A program made the translations under genes and the position numbers. A DNA stretch of 64,000 bases from Begonia masoniana (Eukaryota; Streptophyta; Magnoliopsida; Cucurbitales; Begoniaceae): assembly GCA_022432975.1 (NCBI GenBank), contig CM039514.1, forward strand, positions 9,965,519 to 10,029,518, given 5' to 3'. A model generated the notes under the pieces. It was given only the letters and a program-made list of their open reading frames with translations, ran no database searches and was not told the DNA's origin. Below are positions 11,289-24,754 of the stretch, in pieces; position 1 is the stretch's first letter; each line of letters begins with the position of its first letter.

Positions 11289-12911
11289 GAAGTCCTCACC
11301 TGTAAAGTCATCACCTACATCACAAAGTTTTTCCCCAATTTGATACCTTAGCTAGTAGGTATCAAATTTGAGAAAATGAAAATATGCTCATCTAATGACA
11401 CACCCCCAAGACAAATGTTGAAAAGTCACAAAACGTTCCAAAATATTTTCTCATGATATGCTCGTTGTCTAGTTAAAATTTAGACTAGTTCGGACCACAC
11501 CTTTTTTTTCCTAATTGATTTTGCCACATAATTTCCTAAACAAAACTAACATTAAAATTTACAAACAATCGACCAAATGTGAAAAAGCCACAAAACTTTG
11601 CAAAACATCTTATCATGATGTGCTAATTGTGTAGTATTCTTGTCCCCGTCCCACACTTAACCTTACTTTACATTTACATTTTTATCTTTCTTACTTCAAA
11701 TCACGTGCATAAAACAATTTGCGTGACTTTCTTGAAAATGTGATGCATGAACATACATTGTGCATAAACATAACATAATAAAAAGACAAGTCCTCGAACC
11801 ATAATTAAACGATAGATCATCAAGACAAAACATAAAGCAAACATACTCAACCTAAGACGTATTCTACGACCTATCTACCCGTCGACAACCCCGACACGTA
11901 AAAGTCTAGTACTTTTGTAATGTAGGGCCTTAAGGGCTGACACGTACATACTAACTTACCTGAGGTCTGTAGAGTTAGCAAGCCTTGAACGTATTTTCTC
12001 GGCGATTCACGAACATATAACACGTATAATCAAACCATAAACCACGTTACAAAAACGCTAACTAATAAACTAAGTAGAACACCTTCCAAGCTCCATTAAA
12101 AATTCTAAAACAATTTCAACAACTCTTTCGGACAATTCATCGAACACTTTATGTGCACATATTCATTCTCAAATCCTTCTCTCATCTAACGTTTCTTTTT
12201 AACGATTCAACATGAATCGGAAAGCTTATCACGTCTAGATTAACATGGAATCATTAATTTTTAAAAAGCAAGCCATAAACGATAGCAGAAACTACAAATT
12301 CGTGGGTGCCCTATTTAATGCCGATTTCCAGTCGAATTTTTTGTTTTTCCTCGAACGAGCCTAGTTTTTCCATAGTTTATCCATTCAAACCTTTAAATAA
12401 CATTCTAGCATGATTTCGCATAAATCGACGAGTTTTCTAAAACCCTAACCCTAAAAACATCCAACAAAACTAGTGTATAAATAGCCTAAACTCGTTAACT
12501 AACGTACAGGCTTACCTTTAATGAATAAATCGGAAGAAATGGAGGGGGGAGGAGCTTAGTTGGTCGTCTGTGTGGAGAAATCCCAGTTCGTCATTGTCTG
12601 GAAGAGAGAAAGCAGAGAGAAGAAGCAGAAAAAGAAAGAGGGGAAAGAAAGAAGGGGGAGGGGTATTCTGATGCCCACCCATGTAAAGAGAGAGAGAGAG
12701 AGAGCTATTCATTAAAGAAGCGTCGGGTTTTGTTTCGGATTCTCATTTCAAATCTCGTACATTATAACTTCCTCGGTTTCGCTCTATTTTCTTAAATTCA
12801 TAGATTTCTGGCATCCAAATTCTAATAAAATGTTCATTGCATTTATAGCGAATTAATTTCGTCCAGTGAATTTTAGTGACGATTATATGGCCAAAAATGC
12901 CGAGTGTTACA
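11289..12911 (-). mobile_element. Gypsy (Tekay-type) LTR, sense 5' part
   Basis: The plus strand ends CGAGTGTTACA at 12911, i.e. the sense LTR starts TGTAACACTCGGC, and satellite DNA follows. Inside it are, in the sense direction, a GA/CT-rich exon-like leader (12540-12710), the 5' splice-like site at 12515, the micro-exon (11960-12014), the second donor and the GGCCYTTAAGGG hairpin at 11925-11936. It is similar over long stretches to the LTRs at 16426 and 25927. The sense 3' part is cut off at 11288 by another LTR-like sequence. Confidence 0.7.
11925..12515 (-). other. LTR splice cassette A (intron, micro-exon, donor, hairpin)
   Basis: Sense order: donor AAAG|GTAAGCC at 12515, intron-like 12015-12515 (501 nt), micro-exon 11960-12014 (55 nt, starting GTTCGTGAATCGCCGAG), donor CAG|GTAAGTTAG at 11959, then GCCCTTAAGGCCC and CTACATTAC. 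In this copy the acceptor is degenerate (TTATAT in place of TACAG), so it may no longer splice. Confidence 0.6.
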
Positions 12912-15900
12912 ACTAATATTTGGTCTATATTATTCTGAAATTTTAACTACAAACCCGCAAACCATGAAAAGATATTCTTCAAAGTTTCGTGTCTTTTTGA
13001 CTTCGTGCGATTTTTTTTATTTTTTATTTTCGTTTACGTTATTATAGGGGCAAAATGAGTGCATAAAGGAAAACTCATATCCAGTCGAGATTATTCTGAA
13101 ATTTTAATACACAACCTGCATATCATGAGAAAAGATTCTACAAAGTTTAGTGACTTTTTAACTTCGTGCGATTTTTTGTCATTTTTTTTTTGTCTGTTTA
13201 CGTTTTTCTAGAGGCTAAATCGGTCTGAAAAGGAAAAAAAATGTCTGCTCTAAATTACCCTGAAATTTTAACTACACAACTAGCATCTTATGAGAAGATA
13301 TTCATCAAAGTTTCGTGACTTTTTGACTTTGTGCGATTGTTTTTCATTTTTAATTTTGTTTACATTATTATATGGGCAAAATCGGTCTGGTAATAAAAAA
13401 AATGACCGCTACAGATTAGTATCAAATTTTGATTACACAACCAGCAAGTCATTAGAAAATACTCTGCAAAGTTTCTTGACTTGTTGACATCGTGCAATTT
13501 TTTGTCATTTTTAATATCTGTTTACGTTATTATAAGAGTAAAATTGGTCTGCAAAGGAAAAAAAATGTCCAGTCCGGATTGTCTCAAGTTTTAATTACAC
13601 AACCAACATATCATGGAAAAATATTCTGGACAGTTTTGTGACTTTTCGACTTCGTATGATTTTTTGTCATTTTTAATCTCCTACATTATTATAGGGGAAA
13701 AATAGGGCAAAATGTCGAGTTCGGATTGGTTTGAATTTTAACTACATAACAACCATATCATGAGAATATATTCTGCAAAGTTTCATGACTTTTTGACTTC
13801 GTGCAATTTTTTGTCATTTTTAATGTCGGTTTACTTTATTATTGGCGCAAAATCGATCCAGAAAGGAAAAAAAATGTCATCACCGAATTAGTATGAAATT
13901 TTAACTACACAACCAGCATGCTATGAAAAGATATTCTATAATATTTCGTCACTTTTGTACTTCGTGCAATTTTTTGTCATTTTTATTTTCTGTTTACGTT
14001 ATTATAGGGGAAAAGTCAGTTCCAAAATGAAAAAAAGATAGCAGGTCTAGATAAGTCTGAAATTTTAACTACACAACCAGCATATCATAAGAACAGATTC
14101 TGCAAAGTTTCATGACTTTTCAACTTCATGCCATTTTTTCTCATTTTTAATGTCCGTTTACGTTATTATAGAAGCTAAATTGGTACAGAAAGGAAAAAAA
14201 AAAAGTCTGCTCTGAATTACTCTGAATTTTTAAGTACACAATAAGCATATTATGAGAAGATAGAATATTCATCAAAGTTTCTTAACTTTTCGACTTCGTG
14301 CGATTAGTTTTTCTAATCTGGATTATTCTTGAAATTATAACTAAACAATCGGTATATCATGAGAAGATATTCCGTAAAGTTTCGTGACTTTCCGACTTCG
14401 TGCAATATTTTTTCATTTTTATTGTCCATTTACGTTCATAGGGAAAAGTTAGTTTGAAAAGGAAAAAATTATCCGGTCTAAATTACTCTAAAATTTTAAC
14501 TACACAACCAGCATATCATGAGAAGATATTCTGAAAAGTTTCGTGACTTTTTGATTTCGTTCAATTTTTTGTTATTTTTAATGTTGGTATACGTTATTAT
14601 TGGCTCAAAATAAGTCCGAAAAAGAAAAAAATCTTATCTTCGAATTATTTTGAAATTTTAACTACACAACCAGCATATTATAAAAAGATATTCTACAAAG
14701 TTTTGTGTCTTTTTTTGACTTCGTGCAATTTTTTGTCATTTTTTATTTTCGTTTACGTTATTATAGGGGCAGTATCGGTTCATAAAGGAAAAGCAGTATC
14801 CAATCTGGATTATTCTGAAATTTTTACCTACACAACCAGCATATCATGAAAAGTTATTCTTCAAAGTTTCGTGTCTTTTTGACATCGTGCGATTTTTTTT
14901 CATTTTTTTATTTCTGTTTACGTTATTATAGTGGCAAAATCAGTGCATAAAAGAACACTAATATCCGGTCCAGATTATTATGAAATTTTAACTACACAAC
15001 CTGTATATCATGAGAAAACATTCTGCAAAGTTTCGTGACTTTTCAACTTGGTGTGATTTTTTGTCATTTTTTGTTTCTATTTACGTTATTCTAGAGGCTA
15101 AATAGGTACGGAAAGGCAAAAAAAAGTCCGCTCTAAATTAGTATGAAATTTTAACTTCACGATCATTATATTATGAGAAGATATTCATCAAAGTTTCGTG
15201 ATTTTTTGGCTTTATGAGATTTTTTTACATTTTTAATTTTGTTTACGTTTTTTTATGGTAAAAAATCATTCTGGAAAGAAAAAAAATGGCTGCTCCGAAT
15301 TAGTCTCAAATTTTAACTACACAACCAGCTTATCGTGAAAAGATATTCTGTAAAGTTTCTTGACTTTTTGACATCGTGTGATTTTTTATCATTTTTTATG
15401 TCTATTTACGTTATTATAGAGGCAAAATTGGTGCATAAAGAAAAACCAATATCCTGTCCGAATTATTCATAATTTTTAACTACACAACCAGCATATCATG
15501 AGAAAAGATTCTATTAAATTTCGTGACTTTTCAACTTCGTGTAATTTTTTGTCATTTTTAATGGCTGTTTACTTTATTATATAGGCTAAATCAGTCCGGT
15601 AAGGAAAAAAAATTTCCAGTCTGAATTACTCTGAAATTTTAACTACACAACCAGCATATTATGAGAAAATATTCTGGAAAGTTTTGTGACTTTTTGAATT
15701 TGTGCGATTTTTTGTCATTTTTAATGTCCTACATTCTTATAGGGGAAAAAATAGGGCAAAATGTCTAGTTCGGATTAGTCTGAATTTTTACTATATAACC
15801 AGCATATCATTATAATATATTTTGCAAAGTTTCGTGACTTTTTTATTTCGTGCGATTTTTTGTCATTTTTAATGTCAGTTTACGTTATTATTTGCGCAAA

Positions 15901-16420
15901 ACCGATCCGGAAAGGAAAACAAATGTCATCACCAAATTAATATGAAATTTTAACTACACAACCAGTATATTATGAAAAGATATTCTGCAAAGTTTCGTGA
16001 CTTTTCGACTTCATATGATTTTTTTACCTCTTGAATGTCCTACATTATTATCGGAGAATAATCGGTTTGGAAAGGAAAAAAAATGTCTGGTCCGGATTAT
16101 ATCTAAAATTATAATTAAACAATCAGCATATTATGAGAAGACATTTTACAAAGTTTCGTGACTTTTCGACTTCGTGCAATTTTTTGTCCTTTTTATTGTA
16201 AATTTTCGTTATTATAGGGGAAAAGTCAGTTTGAAAACGTAAAAAATATCCAATCCAGATGAGTTTGAAATTTTAACTACACAACCAGCATATCATGATA
16301 ACAGATTTTGCAAAATTTCATGACTTTTCAATTTTGTGCGATTTTTTCTCACTTTTAATGTCTGTTTACGTTATTATAGAAGCTAAATCGGTCCAAAAAG
16401 GGGGAAGAAAAGCCCGCTCT
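12912..16420. repeat. AT-rich satellite, about 163-bp monomer, left block
   Basis: About 21 diverged tandem monomers. Successive copies of TTTTAACTACACAACC-like text start at about 12941, 13102, 13266, 13427, 13589, 13736, 13899 and 14063, giving a 160-164 bp period with one shorter copy. Each monomer contains AAAGTTTCGTGACTTTT, a CGTGCGATTTTTTGTCATTTTT-like segment and TTTACGTTATTATAGG. Monomers differ by about 10-25% by eye, so this is an old, unhomogenised array. No gene is seen in this stretch. Confidence 0.93.
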
Positions 16421-16789
16421 AAATTTGTGACGACCCAAACCCGCAAGGGCCGTCACGGGGCTTGACTTGGCATTTATTTGACTTACATATTTTGGATGTG
16501 AAAATTTTGGACTTTTAAAACTCTAAAAGAAAGCCCAGAGTCGTTTTCAAAACGGTTGAGGGTCGCGCTTAAAACCCAATCGAAATCCCTTGGAAACAAA
16601 TTTAAAACAAATTAAGAAATAGAGGAGGAATAAAAATAGAAATAGCCTCGGTTTTAAAGATAGAAGCAAAAGAAAACACATGGGGCCGATCGTTCGGCTA
16701 ACGCTCATGAAATTTCAGAACACTTAGTCAGCCAAACATCAACCAATTAACATCTGACTTCGACCGAACACCTTTCACTAAATGGTCGA

Positions 16790-17185
16790 CGTCTTCGACC
16801 GAACACAAGACATGAAATCAGATGACATGTAATCGGAAGACTTAATCATCGGAAGACGTAAAGTCTGAAGACATAAAATCAGAAGATATAAAATCGGACG
16901 ATATGAAAATCAGAAGATATAAAAATCTGAAGACATGAAAATAGGAAAACATAAAATCGGACGATATGAAAATCGGAAGACATAAGAACAAGTAGACGTT
17001 ACTTGAATACAGGAAGACATCAAATTGGATGACATGAAATTGGATGACATGAAATCGGATGACATGAAATCGAATGATAGGACTTCTACTAAAATCGGGT
17101 GACTTAACATCGGACGACGTTAAGTCAGAAGACATGTAATCAGAAGACTTGAACTTGAGAGGCATAAAAATCGGAAGACATGAAC
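16790..17185. repeat. Short-period ATCGGAAGAC/ATGAAATCGG repeats in the LTR
   Basis: A stretch built of 8-20 bp variants of GAAATCGGATGACAT and AAATCGGAAGACATG. The homologous block in the partner LTR (26290-26705) has a different arrangement, so it changed after or during insertion. Repetitive minus frames here (such as 16842-17165) are artefacts. Confidence 0.9.
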
Positions 17186-17744
17186 ACCTCAGAAATGCGG
17201 TCCAATTTCCCTTGCCAGAACACTTAGCGAAACTTAGGCAGAATTGGCGATCGTTCGGCTATCTCTCTGGATTTTTAATTCCAGAGTTTTACTTCACATA
17301 TCTCCTCCTACCTAATTTCTTCTCTCACAACTTCATGACCTGAAAACCTTACACAACCCCCCCCCCCCCCCCAAAACCCGATTCAAAACATAATCACAGA
17401 CATGTTAGAAAACATGACAGAAATTGAAGAAGTTTGCCTACATGGGTAGCTCTAAAACTCGAACCCTATCCGTGCACAACCAAAAACAAAGATCCCAAAT
17501 GATTCCAGTATGTTTCAAAAGACAACTATCAAAACAAAGATTTTAAAACATTGACACAAAATCTATACATCACCTAAATCCCAAAAACTGTACAAACTTA
17601 ACGTTCGTCACCCACCGGTCAAAAATGCGCCTGACTGCAGTAACCAACCCCACGAGCTCATCCCGCCAACTGCACCTACTCGTCGCCCTGAGGTTCAAAG
17701 TCCTCATCCGGAGGGTCCGTACCTACATCAAAGAGTTTAACTAT

Positions 17745-17757
17745 GAGCCTACAGCTC
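17745..17757 (-). other. Conserved LTR stem-loop GAGC-TGTAG-GCTC
   Basis: The sense strand reads CTTACTGAGCTGTAGGCTCA: a 4-bp stem, 5-nt loop hairpin right after CTTACT. Equivalent hairpins with other bases occur in the LTRs at 27.3, 24.3, 50.6 and 52.7 kb. Confidence 0.6.
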
Positions 17758-18270
17758 AGTAAGGACATACAATGCAATGATGCATATGCTATGCATGAAC
17801 TTTTGAAATACATGAACATTACTTTACATTTACATTCAAGTGGACAGGAGGTATAAGTGGGGCTTATAGAGGGATTGGCGCATATACGTACATGACATAG
17901 CATGACATAACTGGAATCAGTAGTTCTACCGGGTCCCAGGGAGGGATAAAAGGCATATTGTCCTTGGCGAGGACGGTTTTACATGAGTCCCAAGGAAGGA
18001 AAAAAACATATGCCAGCCCCCGTCTCACACTTAACCGTACATTACATTCACATTTTATCTTTCTTAACTTAAAACCACGTGCATAAAATATTTACATGAC
18101 TTTTAAGAAAACGTGTATGCATGAACATATATAGTGCATAACGTAACATGAATAGGCGACAGGATATCAAAGCAAGACATAAAGCGAAACGCATTTAACT
18201 TAGAACGTAATCTACAACCTAACTAGCAAACAACTCCTACAACCAAAAACCTAGTACCTCCGTGTTGTAG

Positions 18271-18360
18271 GGCCTTAAGGGCCAACCTATGCGTATGAAC
18301 TTACCTAGTGTCCGTAGAGTTTGCTAGCCTTGAACGTGTTGCCTCGGTGAGTCTCGAATC
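18271..18360 (-). other. LTR splice cassette B, intron precisely absent
   Basis: The micro-exon equivalent is 18305-18359 (55 nt, ATTCGAGACTCACCGAGG...ACACTAG), followed by donor GTAAGTTC at 18304 and the hairpin GGCCTTAAGG at 18271-18280. Upstream it joins directly to ...GATTAAG at 18360. In the related LTRs at 12 kb and 49/52 kb an intron-like segment sits at exactly this point, after AAG. Confidence 0.7.
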
Positions 18361-18821
18361 TTAATCTAAGAAAACGGAAGAAACGGTGGAAAGGGAGTTT
18401 GCAATCGTCGCTCGTCGTCTGAAAGAGAGAAGGCAGAAATGAGTGGAAATGGGAGGGTTTCACGTTGAAGAGAAGGAGAAGGGAGTTTTGGCTTCTTCCA
18501 CAAGCTTGGACAAGTGGCACGCATTCATTGGCTCCCTCCCAACCACCTTAATTGTCTTCCAAAATTGCCCCTCCATTGGATTCTAACTAATGGTTTTGCT
18601 TTGGTTACTCTTTAGTTTGGTTTTCTACTAAACATCCCAACAATTCTACTAAAACATTCATTATATTAATATCAACTTAATCCCGTTCAATAATTCGAGG
18701 GATAATTACATGGCCAAAAATGTAGGGTGTTACATCCCACCCACCTTAATAGAATTTTGTCTCCAAAATTTGATTAAACAAATAGTTCCGGATATTGGTC
18801 CCTAACGTCCCGTCGTCTTTT

Positions 18822-21800
18822 TTAGGTGGCTTCCTCCACGTTATGATTGCGCCATAGAACCTTCACCAATGGGATCACCCTGTTGCGCAACACTTTCATT
18901 GAAAAATCTAAAATCTTTACGGACCTTTCTTCATACGTCAACGTCGGCTGGATATCTATGTCCACCGGTTCCATGATCCGAGTAGGAACTCGCACACATT
19001 TTCTCAGCATCGAAATGTGAAAAATGTTGTGAACTTCATTCATGGACGCTAGCAGCTGCAGTCTATAAGTCATGCTTCCTACTTTCTTCAAGATGGGAAA
19101 TGGCCCTACAACTCTTGGACTGAGCTTCCCTTTCTTACCAAACCTCATCACGCCCTTCAAAGGCGACACCTTGAAGAATACTTCATCGCCTCAGCGAACT
19201 CTAAGTCTCTCCTCCTCTGGTCCGCGTAACTTGTCTGTCGACTCTGAGCGATATTGATTTGCTGTTTAATAGTAGCCACCACCTCAGACATCTACCGTAA
19301 TAACTCAGGGCCGACAAGTCTGGCTTCTCCAACTTCATCCCAGCACAAAGAAGACTTGAACTTTCTACCGTAAAGAGCTTTATAGGGAGCCATACCGATC
19401 GTAGCCTAGGAGCTATTGTTATAAGTGAACTCCACTAACGGTAAATACTTGCTCCAAGGAGCATGAAATTCTAACACGCACGACCTTAACATATCCTCCA
19501 ATATTTGAATCGTTCTCTCGGATTGTCCGTCCGTCGGTGGGTGAAATTCCGTGCTGAAATTTGACTTGGTACCCAAAGAGTTTTGCAAGCTCGTCCAAAA
19601 TCTTGACGTAAATCGAGGATCCCGGTCAGAAACGATTGTCACCAGTATTCCATGCAGCTTAATAATCTCCTTAATATACAACTTTCGATATTGATCCATA
19701 GAGAAGGTCGTCTTCACAGTTAGAAAATGGGTCGACTTCGTCAGTCAGTCCCCAATGACCCATATGCTATTATGGCCCCTAGCCGTTCTCGGTAGGCCAA
19801 CAACAAAATCCATAGTGATGTTCTCCCATTTTCATTCGGGGATCGGGAGAGGCTGAAGTGGTCCACCTGGTCGTTGATGTTCAGCCTTCACTTGCTGACA
19901 TACCATACAAGAATCCACATATTTGGTAACCTCATTCTTCATATTTGGCCACTAGAAGTGTAGTTTCAGGTCCCGATATATCTTCGTGCTTCCCGGATGT
20001 ACTGAAAAATAAGACGAGTGGACTTCCGATAAAATATCCTTTCGTAGCTCTTCGTCTCTCGGAACGTACCTCCTATTTTTGAACTTCAAAATGCCATCGC
20101 CCGAATAGCTAAAATCGGAGGAGGCATTGGCCTATTTACTCGCAATATCACCCATCTCCTTCGAATTGATCTTTTGGGCCTCTTTAATTTGGTCCAAGAT
20201 GGTTGGCCATAATATCAGATCTGCCAGCACGGCCGATAACTCAGAAACTACCTCCAAATCGAACCTCTGAATTTCTATCCTCAAAGTCATTGATACGGCC
20301 GACATAGCTTGTTGCATAGTAGCCGGCTTCCTGCTCAACGCATCGGCTACCACGTTAGCTTTCCCCGGGTGGTATTTGATCTTGATATCATAATCCTTCA
20401 CGAATTCTAACCACCGCATCTGCCTCATATTTAATTCCTTCTGAGTAAATATGTACTTCAGGCTTTTATGATCCGAATATACTTCACATGGTTGCCCATA
20501 TAAATAGTGTCTCCATACCTTCAGTGCAAAAACAACCGCCACTAACTCCAGATCGTGAGTAGGGTACTTTTGCTCATAACCCTTTAATTGCCTGGACACG
20601 TATGACACCACTTTTCCCTCCTGCATTAACACGCATCTCAAATCAATCTTTGACGTATCACAATACACACTGAATTTGTCGTCTTCGACCGACAATACCA
20701 ACAAAGGAGCAGTGGTTAATTTCTGTTTGAGCGTCTGAAAACTCTCTTCACAAGCTTCAGACCATTTGTACCTGATATCCTTCCTCGTTAAGTTGGTCCA
20801 TAGGCTTTGCTATCAAAGAAAATCTCTTAATAAATTTCCTGTAATAACTAGCTAGCCCGATAAAACTTCGTACCTCGCTGGCCTTTCTCGACCTCGGCCA
20901 TTCCTTCACAGCCTAAATCTTGGCCGGATCCACAGACACTCCTTCTGCAGACACCACATGGCCTAGAAAATTAATCATGCTCAACCAGAATTCACACTTT
21001 GACAGTTTGGCGTACAATTGGTGTTGTCTCAACGTCGATAGCACAATCGACAAGTGTTCTCCGTGCTATTCTTCATTCTGAGAATAAACCAGAATGTCGT
21101 CAATGAAGACGATCACAAACTTGTCCAGGAAATCCTGGAATATTCTGTTTATCAGGTCCATAAATGCCGCCGGGGAATTGGTGAACCCAAACGACATCAC
21201 TCAGAATTCATAGTGTCCATATCGGGTCCTGAATGCGGTATTTGGAATATCGTCCGCTCTGACCTTCAATTGGTAATAACCGGAGCTTAAATCAATCTTT
21301 GAGAATATTCGAGCCCCTTGCAGCTGGTCAAATAAATCGTCGATCCTCGGCAACGGGTACTTATTCTTGATGGTCAACTTATTCAGCTCCCGGTAATCAA
21401 TACACATACATAAGGACCCATCCTTCTTCTTAACGAATAAGATGGGAGCGCCCCACGGAGAGAAAATAGGGCGTACAAAGCTCTTGTCCACAAGTTCCTT
21501 TAGCTGAGTTTTCAACTCCTTCAGCTCTATCGGTGCCATACTGTACGGATTCTTAGATATCAGTTCGGCACCAGGACATACTTCAATTTCAAACTCAATC
21601 TCATAGTCCGATGGTAATTCTGACAGGTCATCTAAGAAGACCTCTGGAAAGTTTTAAACAACCGGAATGTTTTGGAGTCCCACCTCACATTGCTTTTGAG
21701 TATCCACTACATAGGCTAAAAATCCCGAACATCCTGACCTCATCGACTTTTGAGCTTCTAAGGAGGATACAACAGGCATAGAGTGTTCCATTGGTATAGC

Positions 21801-22140
21801 CTGATAGGAGAACTCTTCCTCGTTTGGGCGCTTAAAAGACACCAGCCTGGACCTGCAATTAATGGTGGCGTGATGTCTAAACAGCCAGTCCATTCCTAGA
21901 ATTACATCGTATCCTTTCATACTGATAATGATAAGATTGGCATACAATTTCTAGTCCCCTACTGACACTATATCACCCTGCACTGCCTGCTCGGAGTGCA
22001 TAAACTCTCTGGATGGTAGCATGACACTGTATGGTTGATTTGACGATACAATACACAAATTCTCCCTAACCACGAAGTCCATCACCACAAACGAGTGTGT
22101 GGCCCCCGTGTCTAACAGAGTATATGCAGGTACATTACAG
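18822..22140 (-). pseudogene. Tekay-like pol: protease, RT, RNase H, integrase, chromodomain (broken)
   Basis: Sense order. Protease motif LLDTGATHSFV (about 22120) leads to GYDVILGMDW (about 21920). RT lies at 21539-20990 with [22 protein letters not shown] and the FIDD active site near 21094-21105. RNase H is at 20704-20132 ([26 protein letters not shown]). Integrase has a CxxC finger (CMVCQQ, about 19895), MDFVVG, and the DGQSERTIQ Glu motif (19717-19406); the VD of the second core motif is followed by a stop. The C-terminus (19169-18822) matches the module before and into the chromodomain (YRL, VHNIFHISMLRK, LTYEE, VKVLWRNHNVEEAT). Multiple stops and shifts split it into at least seven frames, so it is dead. 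Confidence 0.9.
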
Positions 22141-22149
22141 ATCAAAATT

Positions 22150-23185
22150 GTACCTGTGATAGCGATATGCTGTACTTCGTCGTCATCCTTGATCATTGCA
22201 AAAACCCTTGGGATAGCACGATTCGGCCTCCTATCCGGTATTGGGCAATCCTGGACGTGATGGCCCTCCTTGTCGCACCTAAAGTATCGGCCAGTAAATA
22301 GCTTACATTCACCTTGGTGGCTTCTCTGACAATGCGGGCATACAGGAAGCTGAGGATCTCTCATTAGTCTTTTTCCCTTGTCCTGATTGGCAGCTGTTTC
22401 ATTGGGCCTCTTCACGCCCCTGTTCAGTTGCTGCTGTGGGTGCCAACCACGACCTTGCTATTGGTGTTGTTGAGGACCATACCGAATGACCCTTTTTGAT
22501 AAATCCCTCTGTCTCTGGAACTTCGTCTCTAAGGCCTCCAACTGAAAGCTTTGGCTACCACTTTTGTATACGGTGCCTTGTCAAATCTCCCGGTCGTGAT
22601 CTCCCGTAAAAGGTCCATCTTCAGACCCTGGATGAACTGGTGTACCTTGTTTTCGTCAGTGTCCACCAAGTGTGTTGCATTGCGGGATAATGACTCAAAC
22701 TTTTGAACATACTCGGCCACATATCCATATTGCCGTAGTCGAGAGAATTCCATCATCTTCTCCTTCCTTACACTGCGGTCGAAATACTTATCGTAGAAAA
22801 TCCTCTTGAATCGACTCCAATCCATTGCCACTGTTGTTGCCTGGATGGTGTCCCACCAAAATCTTACATTCTTAGTGAGATGAAACGTAGCACATATAAC
22901 CTTCTTACTCTCCTCCACTTCTGCGTAGTTGAACATTCGCTCGATCTACCGGATCCATTCCTCAGCGTGAGTTGGGTCCGTCGATAATCCATCAAACGTA
23001 GGTGGTTGGAGTCGCCGGAATATGTCTCCACTGGTGTCACGTGGAGCATTCGCATGATTGTTGTTCCCATTGTCCTCCCTTGCCGTCATGCGTTCCACCA
23101 TGCGAGATTGTACACCGACCAACTTGGTTAAACGATCAATGGCATTGCTACTATCGTTCGCTCCACCTTGACATCCCCTCACCAT
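22150..23185 (-). pseudogene. Tekay-like gag (broken)
   Basis: The start is probably the ATG at 23185. Residues 1-79 lead into the Retrotrans_gag domain and stop at 22946 (stop in WIR*IERMF). The frame reopens (22936-22529: FWWDTI, YDKYF, RLRQYGYVAEYVQKFESL), then breaks again before the nucleocapsid (22415-22200), which has a first finger CPHCQRSHQGEC and a second finger whose first Cys is replaced by Tyr (YFRCDKEGHHVQDC). Distinct from the copia gag by its gypsy-type capsid domain. Confidence 0.85.
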
Positions 23186-23459
23186 TTTTACGAAAATCCT
23201 ATATGTAATATGTAACGCCCCGAGTTATCTGAACCCGGTTCGTCACACAATGCCCGTACATGACTAAAATTTCTACTATATTTTTTTTAAAAATAAAAGA
23301 AATAAACTTGCAGTGGAAATCATTTGAAATGTTAAGGAATAATCGGTCAAAGAAATAGAAGTTTGAATCGTGAAAACACTTTAAAAGTTGCAGAATTCAA
23401 ACGCATCCGCCGATGAGTAAAGTCAACGGAAGAAACAGAAAACAACCAAAATAGAAGAC

Positions 23460-23900
23460 TCATGCCGATGACGTCAGCCGAATGGAAAACAAAGGACATC
23501 TCTCGGTAGACTGTATCTACCAGTGACTAAACGACAAAATACACTCTACATCCTCCGATGACTAAACGACAAAAGTCCTCCTACATCTACCGATGACGTC
23601 AGCCAGATGACTTCCTTCATCCGATCGACTTGGTTCTACACCCACCGATGACTAAACGACAAAAGTCCTCCTACATCTATCGATGACGTCAGCACGCATC
23701 TGCCGATGGGTTAACAACAAAACCCCTCATCCCCTTCTTCCAATAGGGTAAATTGAATATACCGATCACTAAACGACAAAGCATAATACCCACTCATACC
23801 GATAGGGCAAAATCTACATCATCCGATAGAATAAACCTCATGTACCGATGACTTTACTGAGACATCATCCGATGGCTTTATTGAAGATATCTTCCGATAG
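23460..23900. repeat. CCGATGAC(TAAACGAC) repeats with TGACGTCA palindromes
   Basis: Interleaved variants of CATCTACCGATGACGTCAGC and CCGATGACTAAACGACAAAA. The palindrome TGACGTCA (the CRE/C-box bZIP core) occurs at 23469-23476, 23594-23601 and 23684-23691. The complement of CGATGACTAAACGACAAAA is nearly the word repeated in the copia array at 1-909. Confidence 0.88.
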
Positions 23901-24284
23901 AAATAAGGGCGACATCTTAACTACTTCTCGATATACATACACCACATTAATTACAGGAAGGAATTTACTTACTTCATCAAGACCATTCAGAAACAATTCT
24001 CATTGTATTGTTCAAACCCAGTAAAACCAACATTTAAAACCCAACAGATCACTAGTATCAGAAAAACTCAAAACGTAGTCAAATATTAAAATCTCTACTG
24101 TCATGAAAACTAAGCATACTCTGATTAGATTATTACCAACTAAACCCCCACCACTGCTGACAACAGTTAACCCGCCTCATCAGTTTACCAGACCGAGACA
24201 TGAATGTACTCCTCCAACCACATCTAATCATCTGTGCAATCAGAAAATTCACCTGCAGTATCCTCAACACCTACATCACAAAAC

Positions 24285-24302
24285 TCATCTATTAGCCTAA
24301 TG
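24285..24302 (-). other. Conserved LTR stem-loop TTAGC-ATTAG-GCTAA
   Basis: Sense CTTACTTAGCATTAGGCTAAT: a 5-bp stem with 5-nt loop immediately after CTTACT. Same position and shape, different stem bases, as the hairpin at 17745-17757, implying covariation. Confidence 0.6.
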
Positions 24303-24403
24303 CTAAGTAAGGAAAGCAGTAATGAAATGAAACACTGAAATACAAATTCCTAAACATGCAATTTCTACTTTCTCAACTCAGTTGTTCATGTTTCGTTTCT
24401 GTT

Positions 24404-24622
24404 CAGATCCCCCTGTGAAATTGGGAGCTGAATCAACTCTCCCAAAGTATATACATCCACTGGCTCATTAAGGGGCGGATAAATTCTCTTAACAGTAAAT
24501 CTGATTCACATGTTCAGATCCCCCTGTGAAATTGGAAGCTGGATCAACTCTCCCAAAGTATAAATATCCATTGTCTCATTAAGGGGCGGATTACTTCCCT
24601 TAACAGTAAAACTGATTCACAT
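24404..24622. repeat. Tandem duplication of about 108 bp in the solo LTR
   Basis: Two copies beginning GTTCAGATCCCCCTGTGAAA and ending with CTGATTCACAT. A related two-copy block (GATCCCTGATACAAT...) is present at the same place in the LTR at 48030-48220. Confidence 0.9.
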
Positions 24623-24754
24623 AGCTGTTTCAATATGTTCAATCCTCACTATGCCAACATGCCTTCAAATTCATTTTCGTATACTTTAAAAAAAATATGA
24701 TACATGACATACCGACACATTCCAGCATACAAACCCTAATGTTTTGTGATGTAG

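Larger units (their letters stand above)
16426..18734 (-). mobile_element. 3' LTR of the Tekay-like element (2309 bp)
   Basis: Plus strand TGTGACGACCCAAACC ... GGGTGTTACA. It is followed by TCCCACCCACCTTAA, whose complement is a purine-rich tract that may be the PPT. It contains the ATCGGAAGAC-type short repeats (16790-17180), the CTTACTGAGC stem-loop (17745-17757) and the micro-exon cassette without intron (18271-18360). Confidence 0.92.

Noticed and set aside
12912..16420. CENP-B box in the satellite
   Set aside because: I looked for a TTCG...CGGGA-type 17-mer; only TTTCGTGACTTTTCGAC-like text is present, which does not match.
16842..17165. Coding frame of repeated SSDFMSSDF-like peptides (also 26359-26634)
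   Set aside because: Product of short tandem DNA repeats in an LTR; the repeat pattern differs between the two LTRs and has no coding signature.
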